From: Ciona savignyi
Lineage: Eukaryota; Chordata; Ascidiacea; Phlebobranchia; Cionidae
NCBI GenBank assembly: GCA_000149265.1
Contig: CH003217.1
Span: 675,174-739,173 of the forward strand
DNA: 64,000 nt
Direction: 5' to 3'
In this document: positions 13,560 to 26,050 of the stretch, piece after piece
Layout of the letters: every line of letters starts with the position of its first letter
Numbering within the stretch: the first letter of the stretch is position 1
Position numbers and translations under genes: made by a program
Notes under the pieces: model-generated
The model's input: the letters and a program-made list of their open reading frames with translations, nothing else
What the model was told of the DNA's origin: nothing
The model's database searches: none

Positions 13560-15330
13560 CAACAGCGCTAAGGCAATAACGAATTTCTCATTTTCATAAT
13601 CGCTTATACGCGTTTTCCTTCTCAGCATTATATGGGAATATACAGATAAGAACGCGACACGTCACCAAACAGGAGTCGCAACGTTATACATCCCTGGGAA
13701 AGTCTCAGAGACCGCCACGCTTTTTCGAAAGCGCTTAATGCCTTATGTACATTTGATAACGTAAACAGTAGTGACATGTACTAACAACGTAAGCTGGAAA
13801 CCGAGATTTTCCGCGGATTACCTGCGACATGAATCCCGGTGGTCTATAGACATGGCATGCACAGGAATTTAGAGCACTTTTTACGCACCCTACCCTATAT
13901 TTTGCACCAAAATCTCAGATGTCTGTTTAGGCGGCGAAGACACCGGTTAAATGGGACAGTTTACTTGGTTGTTTACGTTGTTTGCATGCGGAACAATGGC
14001 CGGTGAAAGAAAAGCCGCGGCACGAGATAGCGAACAAAGCCAGGCCCGTCAATTACAACGCGTAAAGAGTTCTGTGCGTTGCAACTGACCGAAAACGTGA
14101 CGCTAACTTGACGAGGGTGATTGGGGTCTCGTTAGCGAACCTTCTCAACTGCGTGTGGTATTTCGAACATGACAGTCGTGACGTAATTTAAAAGCCAAAC
14201 GCGACAGTCCGAACATATGTAGGGATGGTATACGGCGTTAATTGCTAAGCATACAAGTAATGTCGCTAGACCGCGGTGAGGAAATGATGCCAGTCAACTG
14301 GAATGGACAGGTAGCGACAGAGAAAAAGGTGATATTGGTGTATCTCAAAATGTTCGCGTAGGCGAGTTATGTTTGCTAAAGTGGTGCGTCACTGTTTCCA
14401 GACTCAGAAAACTCTTGTTTGCAGAACTCCGTAATTCATTAGCTTCGATATGTGTGTTCCGCTAAAGCATGGGTTTGATATCGCAATCGTAAACGGAGTG
14501 TGTGTACTGAAAGGTTAATTTTTAACTTCTATTGACAAACTGAAACGGAATTCTCTGTTTAACCTCCTTTATTGTCCATTGAGCAGTTTAGCGCAGAAGG
14601 TTTCGTCAACGCCCGTGTTTTGCTCTGTAGATTGAGACGACTGTTAAATCTAGATTCGGCAGGTAATTTATTGGCCATCGAAATACCGACCCAGTTTTCG
14701 ACTTAAAAGCGGCGCGCTGTGTAATCGTGGAGCCGAGTTATGTCTCAATAGTTAGCGATTTTGACAAGGCTTGTTATTAAGTCTTAATTGCGCTTCTCGG
14801 TAAATCGTGACACGGAACTTTCAGTAGCGTAAGCTCGTATAATTGCCCAGCGCATTCAAGCCAAGTGGCCGTGGCGAGAGGAAAGCCGACTTTAAGCCGA
14901 ACAGACACCGATTTTCCGGCTGTAAACAGGCGCAGATCTACTGTAGTCAGGCAAGTTAGTTAGCTTGCTCGTGGCGTGACATTGCGACCCAAGTCAGGAA
15001 GGTAAGGGTGTCATTGCGTTTCCGCACCGTCGGTTTCACGGATTGAAATTAAAACCGACGGAGAGCGAAAAGCGCACCTGCACGCGACACTGTTTAACTT
15101 AATATTCGGTAGGAACTTCGGTTCAGACAAGCAAATCTAATTCAGCCCCCCTCATCCAATAAGAAATAACAGCGTTTCTTTGTTCAGGTGCTTAGGTCGC
15201 CACCTAATTTCACTGCATAATAATAATATTTAATAAAATCTGGTTGAAACCGCGTGAAAACAAAACAAGGAATCACGAATACTGGTACATTCCATTGGTG
15301 GCGAAGTTGGCGAAGAGTTTTTCACTGAAA
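13560..15330. other. Upstream region of the Kirre/NEPH-like gene
   Basis: No coding exon recognised. This is the 1.8 kb immediately 5' of the assigned start of the Kirre/NEPH gene, so it is the likely place for its promoter and 5' UTR. I see no clear TATA box that I would commit to, and a non-coding first exon further left cannot be excluded. Confidence 0.4.
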
Positions 15331-18300
15331 ATGGCAAGAAATTGGATAATACCCGTCATTTGGAGTTATTTGACAGGTAATAGGCGCTCTTCGCGCTGTA
15401 TTTATATCTTTAACCACGGTGTTGAGAGCTATGGTTCGGTGTTATTGATTAGGGTTACGGCGTATAAGAACTTTCGTTTTCAACAATCACGCCCCTCACG
15501 AATCAATTCAAAATTACAGTCGGAGTCCTGTGCGGCCTTACCGACCCTATCATTGTTGAGGACCCTGCTGACGTCATCACACGTCAAGGAAATGACGTCA
15601 CATTACGGTGCGTGGTGGAAAGGCTGGGCTCGGACGAGAGCGAGCCAGTGCTGTGGGTACAGGACGGATTTGCTCTAGGATATGAGAGGGACTTACCAAG
15701 TAAGTTTCAAGTTCACATACTTTAAAAGAGTAATCCATTGTCTGTGGGACTTTCTCCCTAATAAGCCGTATGTATTTCATTAGTTTTGATGTTGTGTTTA
15801 TTTATAAAAAAATATGAAATGAACGCACGCGACATGACGGTCTTCCGATTTCTGTCGAATAGAAAGCTGTAATTTAATACCAATTTGCCGCTGATTTTTA
15901 ATTTTAAAACTTTTTATTATGTTTTGTTACAGTTTTTTAAACAGTATCAAACAGCTAAAATTTAAAGCGTGTCTGGGCAAAAAAAACACATAGACAACCA
16001 CAACTCCACATGCATAGTTCTTTTCATATTAAGACGTCGTGGTATAATCTTCTTTATTCCATTTGGCCCCTTATTAGATTATAGGCGGAATAAAATAACC
16101 CCCCGGTGAGTCCAAGTATGGCAAAAACTTAATGTTATCTTTAAACTCATGAATTTGGCTCTAAACCATGTATATATCTGTTCTTTGTTTCATCATAATT
16201 GGGGTTATAGGTACTCGACGCGTTTCCTACCAAACGTCATTTTTAACATCGTAATCAGTCGAGTTCGTGACCGCTAACGTTTAACCGAGCCTTCTTAAGT
16301 CGCCATCGTACCACCAATTAAGTGCCCAACGCAATTAAAGAACTCCTGCGCCGCTCCGCCATACACATTTCACCGAGAAAGCTAAATTCCTTAAATTTCT
16401 GGCTGCGGTTAAACATCCCGTCTCAGCTGGGTTTCCTTGAGCCGGAGACGTGCCTTTAAACCGACAATTAAACACGGGAAAGCTGATTTCGCACCTTAGA
16501 CCGGTCGATTTGACTCTGCGAATTCCGTCCGAATTTTTCAGCCGGTACAAAAAAACTCAAAAGACCTGCGCCGTTTCCCGTGCGTCTTACCCGCCGGTTC
16601 GGTACGTTTTACGGTTTCCCAAGCCTGGATTTCCGTACTCGACGTATACGAGCAATAAATCGACCCTTATTTACACATATCATAAACTGTTTATTGCGCG
16701 TCTGTTAGCTTAAACGTACGCAACACCTGACAGCTTACAGCTGCAGTTAATCCAGTATCGCTGGTCTTTATTACCCGTCGTTATTTTAAGATCGAATCTA
16801 CTATATAAAGGCGACCATTGCTCCAATTTAGTACAAAACATCATAACGACACCGCCCTTTAGTAACGCTAGATTTATAACAAATTCTAATTTGGTTATCA
16901 CATATCAGCATTCGTCAGATTACTGTTACTTATTGTTTATAATCGAGATTCAGATGGCATACACAAACAGACTGATCAAGGGGTCTATTGGTCAGTTGGG
17001 ACCAGTAATAAAAAGAAAAACGGGAGCGCTAGTGTGACCGAGCAGTAAGCACAACAGACCCATATACTATGCATACGCATTCCATCAAAAAGTGGATTTA
17101 GTGACGAAGGCGGGTTCAAAACTAACCCCGATAAATCACCGAAATTAGCTTATAACAATAACCTTCCTCTCAGATTGGGAGCGCTACTCGATGGTAGGAG
17201 ACGTGTCAATTGGAGAATACAATCTCCTCATACGCAACGTAAGCGCAATGGAAGATGAGAGCAAGTACCAGTGCCAAGTCACCAGACACAAACTTCAATC
17301 GAAAACTGCCACCGTCACCGTTCAAGGTAAGAATCTAAACAAACGTGAGATAGGAATTCTCAAAGTAAAATTAACACTGGTTCTGTAAAACAAAACAGTA
17401 CTGTGGCCGAATTAATAAGGTGAGTTTAACTAATTAAACCACTTGATTCAGGCCGCGTTCGCAAATTGCCTTGACCAACGACCCAAACGACTAGTGGGCG
17501 ATTGATTTTGATCCAGCAACCTTTCTACAGTTCAATGCTTTCAATAACTTACTTAATACAGCAGGACAGTTTAGTGTATCTCTAAACACCATGATATTAA
17601 AAACTTAAACTGTTTAATTTCGATTTTATTGAAGTATTGAACGATTTAAGTATTGAAAATTCACGTTGTAAAATGGATGTTCATGATATTGATTCAATCA
17701 TGTATACAAACCGCTTTACATGATACAAAACATTCATTATCCCTAAACAATCGCCTCTCTCTAGTTCCACCAATGGGACCTCAGATCGACAACCTGGCAG
17801 GCGACGAGCTGAAGTTAAACGTCATAGCTAACCGGGAGAACGAGGTTGTGTGTCGAGCTTTTGGAGGAAAACCTGCCGCACAGTTGCACTGGTATCGAGG
17901 TGAGCGAATACGATATGCTTTGCGACGGTTTGTGTGAAAAAAAAACTTAGGAAGTAGGTGGATAAGAAAACTGCACACAAAAAATAAAGATTGAGTAGTT
18001 TGGGTTAATTTATGGGTTATTTATGGACTTTTTGTGCTAGGGTCAATGCTAGATTCAGTTTCTCTGCTTTTAGTGGGCAGTTTCCCCTTTTACCTACATT
18101 CTGTTTTCCCTTTTCAACTGCAACAAGAAAGTGTGTTCGTTCTAAATATAATACGTATATCACAATTTTAAATTTTCCTCGAAAATTATCTTGAAAAAAT
18201 GTCTAACCGTATTTTTCCATTAGACGGCATTGAAATCAGCACTGACGTAACGACCGTCGTCACCGGGCCAGTGAGCATGCTTTACAACACGACGTCGACT

Positions 18301-21300
18301 TTACGCATCACGCCGCGACCAGGCGACGTTGACGCAACGTACGCATGCGTTATGACGAGCGAAGTGCTTTCACCGGACGAGTCCGGACGAAAAATGATGC
18401 AGATTTCTTTACTAGGTAAGTCCGTCCGCATATTACTGTGCAAATGGTTAGATTCGATCACAGGATCCCTGGACTTCTCGATTGTACCTTATGCTGCCTG
18501 TATATGTACCAGTAACCGTTCCTCCACACACGATTATCATTTATTTCTCACAGAACCGCCGAAAGTGACAGCCACGCTACCTGCAGTGGTGCACGAAGGA
18601 GATCTCGTCACCGCCACTTGCCAAGCCGTCGCCGACCCTCCTGTGATGTCATACAAGTGAGTGTGAAGTCATAACACACAACAATTTGTAACTATTTTAA
18701 TGCTGGAAAATGTTGAATTACTCAGATTAATGATTTACCTTATAAGAATTGGAATTCCAGTCATATTCCAAGCTGAATCATATTAAATATAAAAATATCC
18801 GCCTAAAAATACCATCTAGTACGGTTAAGTCGCCGAGTGTTAACGCGACCGATAAATATATCAAATATATCAATTCTACCCAAAAACTGTCTTGGTGACT
18901 AGTCAATCATGGGTTTGAAACCTAGTCCGTGCGATTGTTTCTTACAAACGAGCTTTCTATATGCTAAAATCAACTGTCCATATTCGTAAAATTCGACCTA
19001 ACATTGTTTTGTGGATTATGGTAAAATTTGCGGATCCGACTTAACATATGCAACATTTTCCGACTTAACATTTAATCAGACTTAATATTTAATCCGACTT
19101 AACATTTGATCCGACCTAATATCCGTACTTTCCAGGTGGTTCATCAACGGGGAGCTGCAGAGCGGGGAAACGCAGTCAAAGTTCCACATCGGCGTGGTGG
19201 ACAAGACTTCCCATGGAACCGTTGTCAGCTGCGTGGCAATCAACGAGGCGGGAGATTCGGAGCGAAGCGATTCAACACTCGATGTTCTGTGTAAGTGGAA
19301 GATTCGAGAGTTTTTGTAGTGATGTATCGGGTCACTATACGCGGTATAGCGTTTAAACAGACGTGCATACGTTTGTTTTAATAGAAATAGTGTTCGCTGG
19401 CGCGCTAATAGCTGTGTTTGCTGGCGTGCTAACTGGTGTTCGCTGGCGCGCTAATAAACATATATTCACTGCTTGCGAGTACTTTATATATCGAACGAAG
19501 CAAGAAAACTTTCCTCCTTGCAAACAATAATTGTAAACCTTCTTTCCACCAGACTCGCCCGTCTTCGTCAACGGAACCGAAGAAGTAAGCGCCGAGGTGG
19601 GCGACAACGTAACCCTCCGCTGCGAGTGGGACTCGAACCCGCAACCCTCCATACGGTGGCTACGCAATGGCGCCGTGGTCGGGACCGGTCAAGACCTTGT
19701 GCTCGGAAATGTTGAACAAACACAGTCGGGTACATACGCCTGTCACGCCGCTGCTGAAAACGTAAGTAGTCGTGTCTACTGTTTTTTTTCCTTACTAAAG
19801 CAAATTCAGGATTATTCAGTACTATTATACAAAACTTGGTTTTGAACCGAGGTCCTTGAATTTCACTTTGTCTGTTCGGTCGATTATAACATTCTTATCG
19901 CGCTGAGCTGACAGCCCGAAGATTTTAGAATCAAAATTATAGCTTGTCGGTTGTGTCTATGGCCAAATCATTGAGCGGACGTCGCTTGTTGATTAGTAGG
20001 TAATAAAATAACGTAGTTAACTTACCAGATCGGTTGTGTGGCCGAATGGTTAACGCGACCGATTCATGTACTGCTATCTATATAAAAAAAACGGTCTCAG
20101 TGAACAGCCTTTCATAGATTCAAGAGTCGGGTTAGAAAAATGAGTAGGAAAAAACTAATCTTTCCACCACATCACCATAGTTTTAGTAATCGGAAGTGGG
20201 CGCGAGATACTCTTACCACAGAGTCATAAAACCCAATGCACTGCCCAACCTTCAAAAATAACCACTTGTAACCTGTCATATCTTTTAGGTCGGCGACAAC
20301 AAGATGACGTCACGACTAACCGTGAGAGGCCCCCCGATATTCGACAGCTCCGACACCCAGTACGCCACCTTGGGACAGGAGAGCGTGGTGAACTGTGCCC
20401 TGTGGAGTCGACCCGGCATGCAGTCTGTGGTAAGTGTGGAAATACATATACCGACTCTTATACAAAAAAACGGTCCTAGTGACTAGCCCATCAAGAGTTC
20501 GAAACTTGGCTCGGTAAAAAAGTGTGGATTGTTCTATGACGGTCGTGCGACAGAATGGTTAACGCCACCGGTACAAACACAGACTTATATACATAAAACG
20601 GTCTTCGCATCGAACCTATCTCACCCATTTATACCATCATTCAGCAACTGCATATTTACGAATTAAAAAAAAGCATTTTAGATCCCTGCTGTACGGCACT
20701 ATGTAATCAAATGGTGTGATAACTCCCTTGTGTTTACCCATCCTTGGAAATTAAACATGAATATTCAGCCAAGTCTTAATTTGCTACGTTTTTAATTTGC
20801 AGAAATGGACATGGTCCGCGAAAGGCGTGAGCTACACTCTGGTGGGCAACGCGTCCGTTACGTCGGAAGGAAACGTCGCTTCGGACGCGTCGCCCGACAA
20901 CATCAAATACCATGGACTGTTCACTGCGGGCGATACGTTCGCGCGACTGGTGATAGTGGACGCGCGAAAGCACGACCTCGGCGCGTATACGTGCGAAGCG
21001 CGAAATGAATACGGAGAGAAAGCGTTGACGATTACCTTAGAAGAAGGTGAGTTTAGAATTTTGCTTTTAATGAATAACATCCCACTATATGTTTTTCGCT
21101 TCTGTTCTTTAATATATAATAAGCAATAAGCATGTATACAAAACTTAGTAAGTTGTAAAACTATACCCTAAACATTGTGATTTAAAACGATACGGTACAT
21201 TTCCCACCTCATTTTTCAGGTTTTCCCCATTTTATTTTACACAGTTTTAAAACCGTAATAACCACGTCAATAGTAGTAATATTAAAACCATTCGCCCACA

Positions 21301-23244
21301 AACCTACCCCCCTTATTTTGTCCAATTTACTAAAAAATACCTTTCTTTAGACGTCGGTGGCGCTGATGACGTCATGATGATCGGCATCGCGGTAGGTGGC
21401 GCGGTTGGAGGGGTGATCATCTTAGTCATCTTCATCGTGCTCATGCTGCACTGCGCGAGGTCGAGGCGCGAACGGAAGTCAACCAACTTCGACAAGCAGG
21501 ATCGAACTACAAGCAGATCGCCCATAGTTCGGGTATGAACAATCTCACTATATAATGCCCATGTTTGTCGTTATAGTTAAAAAACAAAGTGAACGGCACA
21601 CTACAAAATGCTAGGCCGGTTTAGGGTAAGGTTTAGGGTAAGGCTTTTTAAACTAAGTGTAGGATTGCCCAGTCCAACTTGAAATTTAATTAAAGTACTG
21701 CCCAGTGTCCATCCTCGTGTATATTAAAATGTAAAATTAGGATGGTGCGGTTGAATTGTTCTTAACTGGGAACTTCCTTTTTGGAACAAAACATAATTCA
21801 ACATACGCTAACCCTCAACGCGCCATTGCCGTATTCGAGAAGGCATATTGGGTAAATTGTAAATTTAAATCAATAGATAATTTGAAAATGTATTTGGGGT
21901 AATTAGTTATCAACGAGAAATCAACAAAAATCTACTCAAAATCAATTAAAATATTCTTACCCCCAGCACGCAACCGCCGTCTCGGAGAAGGCATACGCGC
22001 ACGACGAGACCGTACCCATCAACCACCCCGACCATATGGGTCAGTACAACGTTCGTACGTCGCTATCGTCGCACGGTGGCGGACCAGAATCGTCCGTCGA
22101 CGAATCGGACGACACCAATCCGACACCGACGTCCGGCCAAGATGATGGATATCACACGGAAGGTAAACTACTTTAACTTTCAGTCGTGCTGTACCATTCT
22201 TGATGACTTGGCCGCAAAATCGGGTTGTCTTGAAGTGATAGGGGCGAAGGCCATCACCCGTCAGGTGATCGGTTTAATCTGCACTCTTGGACACTAATTT
22301 TTTTATAACCGGGCAATGTTTCGTAACAGTTCTTTACCGAGGTTAGAGTAGATCTCGGATAAAGATTAGTTTGGTGGTAAGAATTAGTTTCCATAGTTTT
22401 AGTGAGCAGTTTTCCCCAATCTTTTTCTTCGTTGCCCCAAATACGTCTTTTATATCACGATCATGTGCAATTCGTCTCAATTTTCCTTCACGCAGAAGCA
22501 AACTCATGGAACCGAGGAGAGAACCCCGCCAAGCTCTCGATGGCCTCGACCTCGCCCGCAAAGAGCCCGGCCACAGTGAACTCCTACAACAACTACACCC
22601 CGCACTACCCTGGCGCCGTACAACAACCTCCCGCGCTCTCCGCTTTCTCAAGTGACCTCGGGCCTCGATATAACACCATTTCGTACCAGGACTTACCAGC
22701 GAGAAACCAGTCACCGGGCCACTACGCGTTTGATCCGTCTCCGTACGATCCCACCACCCTGTCCCAGCCCGTGTCCGCTCTCCGCTCCGCCAGTGCGATG
22801 GGCGAACGGCTCTCCCCTCCCCCGATTCGATACGTACCGCAACGGAAGTATTCGGACGCCACCGCACCCATGAACGCTTACTCCGTGATTCCGACCAACG
22901 ATTTCTACCCAACCGCGGTTCGTCCGTACCCTGCGATGTATTCGTACGTCGACACGGTCCCGACGTACGCGCCTTCGATCGGCGGTACTCGGACCACCCC
23001 AATCCCCGCCTCGATAACTGGTTCGGACCGAAACTATCCGATCGCCGCCACCGGTTCCTCCCAATCCTCACTGGACAAGTACGAGCGAGGTTCGGCCTTG
23101 AGCGCCGCTCCGTTGACGGCGCGTCCGATGGACCCGTACGAAAACTCAGCTCACATGAGCAATTTATCATCGCGAATGAGCCAATCGTCACGCTCGTCCG
23201 ATTTCATCCGTCCGATGACGGCGCGCATGGCGACGCACGTATAA
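15331..23244 (+). CDS. Kirre/NEPH-type Ig-superfamily adhesion receptor (complete)
   Basis: Single-pass cell-adhesion protein of the Kin-of-IRRE/NEPH family, which binds nephrin-like partners in slit diaphragms, myoblast fusion and synapse choice. Thirteen exons: 15331-15376, 15520-15699, 17174-17326, 17765-17899, 18224-18415, 18554-18656, 19136-19290, 19553-19761, 20289-20429, 20803-21046, 21351-21532, 21967-22162, 22496-23244. All are GT-AG with matching phases, giving 894 residues. Residues 1-22 form a signal peptide (MARNWIIPVIW...); the split valine codon joining exons 1 and 2 supports this start. Five Ig domains follow, each with its cysteine pair (Ig1 LRCVV/YQCQV, Ig2 VVCRAF/YACVM, Ig3 TATCQA/VVSCVA, Ig4 LRCEW/YACHA, Ig5 VNCAL/YTCEA). 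FALGYERDLP in Ig1 matches the family's GLGTDRDLP region. The transmembrane helix is at about 528-554, then a 340-residue Tyr/Pro/Ser-rich tail ending in ATHV, a PDZ-ligand type shared with NEPH1. AATAAA lies 37 bases after the stop. The specific paralogue is not resolved. Confidence 0.93.
18829..18943 (+). mobile_element. tRNA-derived SINE-like copy (family A), Kirre intron 6
   Basis: Diverged copy: GAGTGTTAACGCGACCGATA, a short internal duplication (ATATATCAA twice), then GTCTTGGTGACTAG and a B-box-like GGGTTTGAAACC. Lies between the two exons encoding Ig3. Confidence 0.6.
19035..19130. repeat. Short degenerate tandem repeat
   Basis: Four or more copies of a unit of roughly 20 bp, TCCGACTTAACATTTAATC with variants (CAGACTTAATATTTAATC, CCGACCTAATAT), ending just before the exon 7 acceptor of the Kirre/NEPH gene. 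It supplies much of the pyrimidine-poor 3' end of that intron. Confidence 0.7.
20030..20136 (+). mobile_element. tRNA-derived SINE-like copy (family A), Kirre intron 8
   Basis: The best-preserved copy in the window: GTTGTGTGGCCGAATGGTTA, then ACGCGACCGATTCATG, an AT-rich spacer with TATATAAAAAAAACGGTC, and a degraded B-box-like end. It serves as the reference for family A. Confidence 0.75.
20441..20521 (+). mobile_element. 5'-truncated family A SINE copy, Kirre intron 9
   Basis: Retains only the right half: ACCGACTCTTATAC, AAAAAAACGGTCCTAGTGAC and AGAGTTCGAAACTTGG. It begins about 10 bases after the exon 9 splice donor at 20430. Confidence 0.65.
20544..20606 (+). mobile_element. 3'-truncated family A SINE copy, Kirre intron 9
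   Basis: Retains the left half: GGTCGTGCGACAGAATGGTT, AACGCCACCGGT and ATAAAACGGTCTTC. It lies about 20 bases after the preceding right-half fragment. Confidence 0.6.
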
Positions 23245-23280
23245 AACCTGCTTGTCGGCGCGTTAGAGCGACGGAAGAGT

Positions 23281-23286
23281 AATAAA
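23281..23286 (+). terminator. Poly(A) signal, Kirre/NEPH-like gene
   Basis: AATAAA 37 bases after the TAA stop. A second cluster of AATAAA sites near 23700 could serve a longer 3' UTR. Confidence 0.55.
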
Positions 23287-23884
23287 AGCGTCGTCCAGAC
23301 GACAGGAGCATCGACAATCGAAGAAGAATGTCAATCGAATTGAAACCGTCCGACAATTATGAAGAGGGTCCGAGACTTAAAACAAAACTCGCTTATCAGC
23401 TTAAAAGTATGAGAAATTGCACCGACGTTATGTGCCTTTATTATTATTTTGTAAAAGCCCAATTGATAATCCTGCACTCGTTACATTTCTGTTGCAAAAG
23501 CTGCTTGTTGGTAATTTGCTGGGAAATCCGAAAGTTTAACCGAGCCCGAGAGGCATTTCCGAATTAATGTTCAATTTTTAAATTTCTTTTCATTGCAAAT
23601 CGCATGGATTTCGTTTCACATTTTTGCATTTCGCGCGTTTTTGTCCGTGCAAGTCGTTCTTCCTTTCGTTCATATTATTTTCGCTCATTTCTTTTGCAAA
23701 ATAAATAAAAATTCATTAAAAAAACAAAATTTTATATTTTAGAAAATACCTCTATGTTTTGGTTTTTTGATTTGTTTAAGTGATTAAATCATGTTTCCTG
23801 CAGTTATAAAATTACAGATATAAATGGTTAAACTAAAAGTGAAATCAACACATTGTATGTTTCTACGTATATAAATACACTAAC
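23287..23884. other. Kirre/NEPH 3' flank, no gene recognised
   Basis: AT-rich DNA that may be the longer 3' UTR of the Kirre/NEPH gene. I looked on the minus strand for the missing second half of the lectin-like domain encoded just to the right and did not find it. A 79-codon plus-strand frame starting at 23328 shows no motif. Confidence 0.45.
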
Positions 23885-24392
23885 CTCAAAATATTAATGT
23901 CTTTGACACCAGCCACAGCTAAAGTTGAGGTAATATCACGGCAAGCTGTTTTAGAGGCGTCGTAAGTCACCGTAGATGGCAACACACGGTACATGAAGCC
24001 ATTTTCTGGTATGTACCACTCTTTCACGTTTAAAGCTGGATATGTAAATTAACATTTAGTCAACGCTAGCAGACAGAGGCTATACAAAGTAGTGTGGTAT
24101 GGTGACGATTCTTAAAGAGTACAGATAATTAAAAAATAAATGTAGTTAACATGTGGTTGACATCTAGGTTATTACATAGTTTATGCCACATCAAACTGAC
24201 ATCTAGGTATCTGAAGATTATATTCCGAATATAATCTTAATCATTTCTCATTCTGAAAGTTAAATTATCAACCTGGATAAAACCTCCAATCGATGATCAT
24301 ATCCGTTTCTCAGCCTGTAGACTGGTCTGTTCGCTCTAGTTCTACCCAAAACCCGTTGATTTTAATTTCGTCCACTGTGACCTTAAGCATGT
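23885..24392 (-). pseudogene. C-type lectin-like domain gene remnant, two exons
   Basis: Two minus-strand exon-like segments, 24273-24392 and 23885-24035, join in matching phase 1. The first reads as the middle of a C-type lectin-like domain (INGFWVELERTD, then DWRFYP). The second reads as the end of one domain and the start of the next (EWYIPENGFMYRV, YDASKTACRDITSTLAV), including the Tyr-Arg entry and the first cysteine typical of the fold. In-frame TGA at 24310-24312 falls right after QSTG, where such domains often have tryptophan, so TGG to TGA is plausible. I found no upstream first-half exon and no downstream second-half exon. I infer a decayed fragment of a tandem-lectin gene. A live gene with unseen exons would need the TGA to be an error. 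Confidence 0.55.
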
Positions 24393-25795
24393 CTGCAACA
24401 GGTAAGATTTTACAGAGAGTTTGTGATTTAATTTTAATTGTCAGGGCATTTTAAAGTGCAGGCTTCGACGAGCGGAAGTTTTAATTTGTATCTTTCATCT
24501 GATTCTCCGAAGAAAAAGGCGTTTGTAATCTACAAATTGTGTCTGGATTCTGTACCGGTTTTTGCGGACGCAACAGTTAGGATAGAGGATCCAGGCTTGC
24601 CACACAAATTTAAACCACAGACAACCAACCACATACTAAAGATGTTCATAATTATTTCTTGACAAATCACACCTGGTTATTTAACGATATATATATAAAC
24701 TGCTGATATATAGAAACTTTATATGTAGTTTATTTATGCTTTATTATCACTACTAATGCCATTCTTTATATCCTGCGATTGGATCCCCCTTTAAAATTTA
24801 ACCTTGCGTAATTCGGCTCTTACTTTTTATTATATTTATATCGATGTTTATAATAAAAATCTAGTCGATCGAAAATACAGGTTTTATTTCGAACATAATC
24901 GTTACTTCTAGATTGGTGCAGCGAACAGGTTGATTTGAGCATAACTTTGAATTTTCTACGAATATAGCGATATACAGTAACGCAACACGGACATATTAAC
25001 AACTTATGTACAGATTGCATTTTAATTGCTGCTCAATCGTCGAATGTTTATTTAAATGACGGTCAGGCATACAAAATTGGAAACAAATATTTAAAGAGAC
25101 AAAAAATTATATATAGCCTATCTATCGATGACTTAAAACGATTTTTTTGATTTCTATTCTTGACCGAAAATGACATGCGTTACTCATCTTAGTCATTGTA
25201 TTTAAATGAGTGTTTTGCTGAGTAATAATGTTGGTGTTTCCCTATGTTTGTATGCTTGGAAACAGCATGGGTTATAAGCTGCGCTCCGGTGTTCTCGTGA
25301 AGCTGTAAATTTTGTTTGTGAAATAAAGGTGTTGATTGTGCAATTGATAAATGTTTTGTTGTTATAAAATTGCAGATGTTCGGAGGGGTATATGCTTAAA
25401 ATTTGAAAAGTTTTTTGCGGCACGATTTTACGTTTCAGCCGTGTTTGTGAAGTCAGTTTGCAATGGAGATATAGGAAGAATAAATAGTTAAACGCCTTCT
25501 ATATGTTAAAATTGTCCGGCGTCTTTGCATTTTTTAGAACTGTGCTGATCGACACAGTGAACCGAGTGGGTCTAAGGACTTGGTCTTCGAGAATTTTACA
25601 TACAGCGCGTTACACATGATTAGAAATTATGTAAAACACTATTTGCAAACATGGCATTGCACGAATATTTACAACAACCGTATTCGACAAATAATTGCAG
25701 GTAAAGCATTTGACCCGATGTTTTTAAGTTTAGCATTCGACCCGATGTGCAGACAACAAATGACAATGTTAATGCTAGAATATGATTTATTAGGG
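24393..25795. other. Intergenic, no gene recognised
   Basis: A plus-strand open frame at 24438-24662 has protein-like composition (HFKVQASTSGSF, LYLSSDSPKKK) and a possible acceptor (TTGTCAG) just upstream, but I could not place it in a family or find a partner exon. The remainder is AT-rich with no clear repeat. Confidence 0.35.
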
Positions 25796-25799
25796 AAAA

Positions 25800-26050
25800 C
25801 CAAGGGGGTTAACACACGGGCAATCGTCAGATCACCACGCGCCCATCGTCGGGTTACCGGAGCTATTGCAGTGTGTTGCATATAATAGACACGTTCCTTT
25901 AATTTGGTAGAACCCATTAATCCGCTGGGTTCAGACAATGTCCGTAAAGTGCCTTGCCCAAGGACACAACCGACTAGCTAGCGACCAGTTTCGCACCTGC
26001 AACCTTTCGACTGAAAGGCGACGCACTTAACCGCTAGACCAACCGGCCTT
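25800..26050 (-). mobile_element. tRNA-derived SINE-like copy (family B)
   Basis: Full-looking copy on the reverse strand. Read from 26050 downward it starts GGCCGGTTGGTCTAGCGGTT, resembling a tRNA 5' end with an A box, then a B-box-like GGTTGCAGGTGCGAAACT, then a body with CTATTGCAGTGTGTT on the plus strand. Shorter copies of the same body recur in this window. Confidence 0.7.

Noticed and set aside
22343-23191. 282-codon minus-strand open frame
   Set aside because: It is antisense to the large, well-supported last coding exon of the Kirre/NEPH gene. The arginine/serine-rich translation reflects that exon's GC-rich codon use.
24438-24662. Plus-strand frame beginning near HFKVQASTSGSF
   Set aside because: An acceptor-like CAG precedes it and it loosely recalls the start of FA-methyltransferase-like domains, but the core residues of that family are missing and no partner exon was found.
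25930-26050. Possible true tRNA gene on the minus strand
   Set aside because: A- and B-box-like sequences are present but the arms do not pair as a tRNA and the sequence recurs with a SINE body elsewhere.
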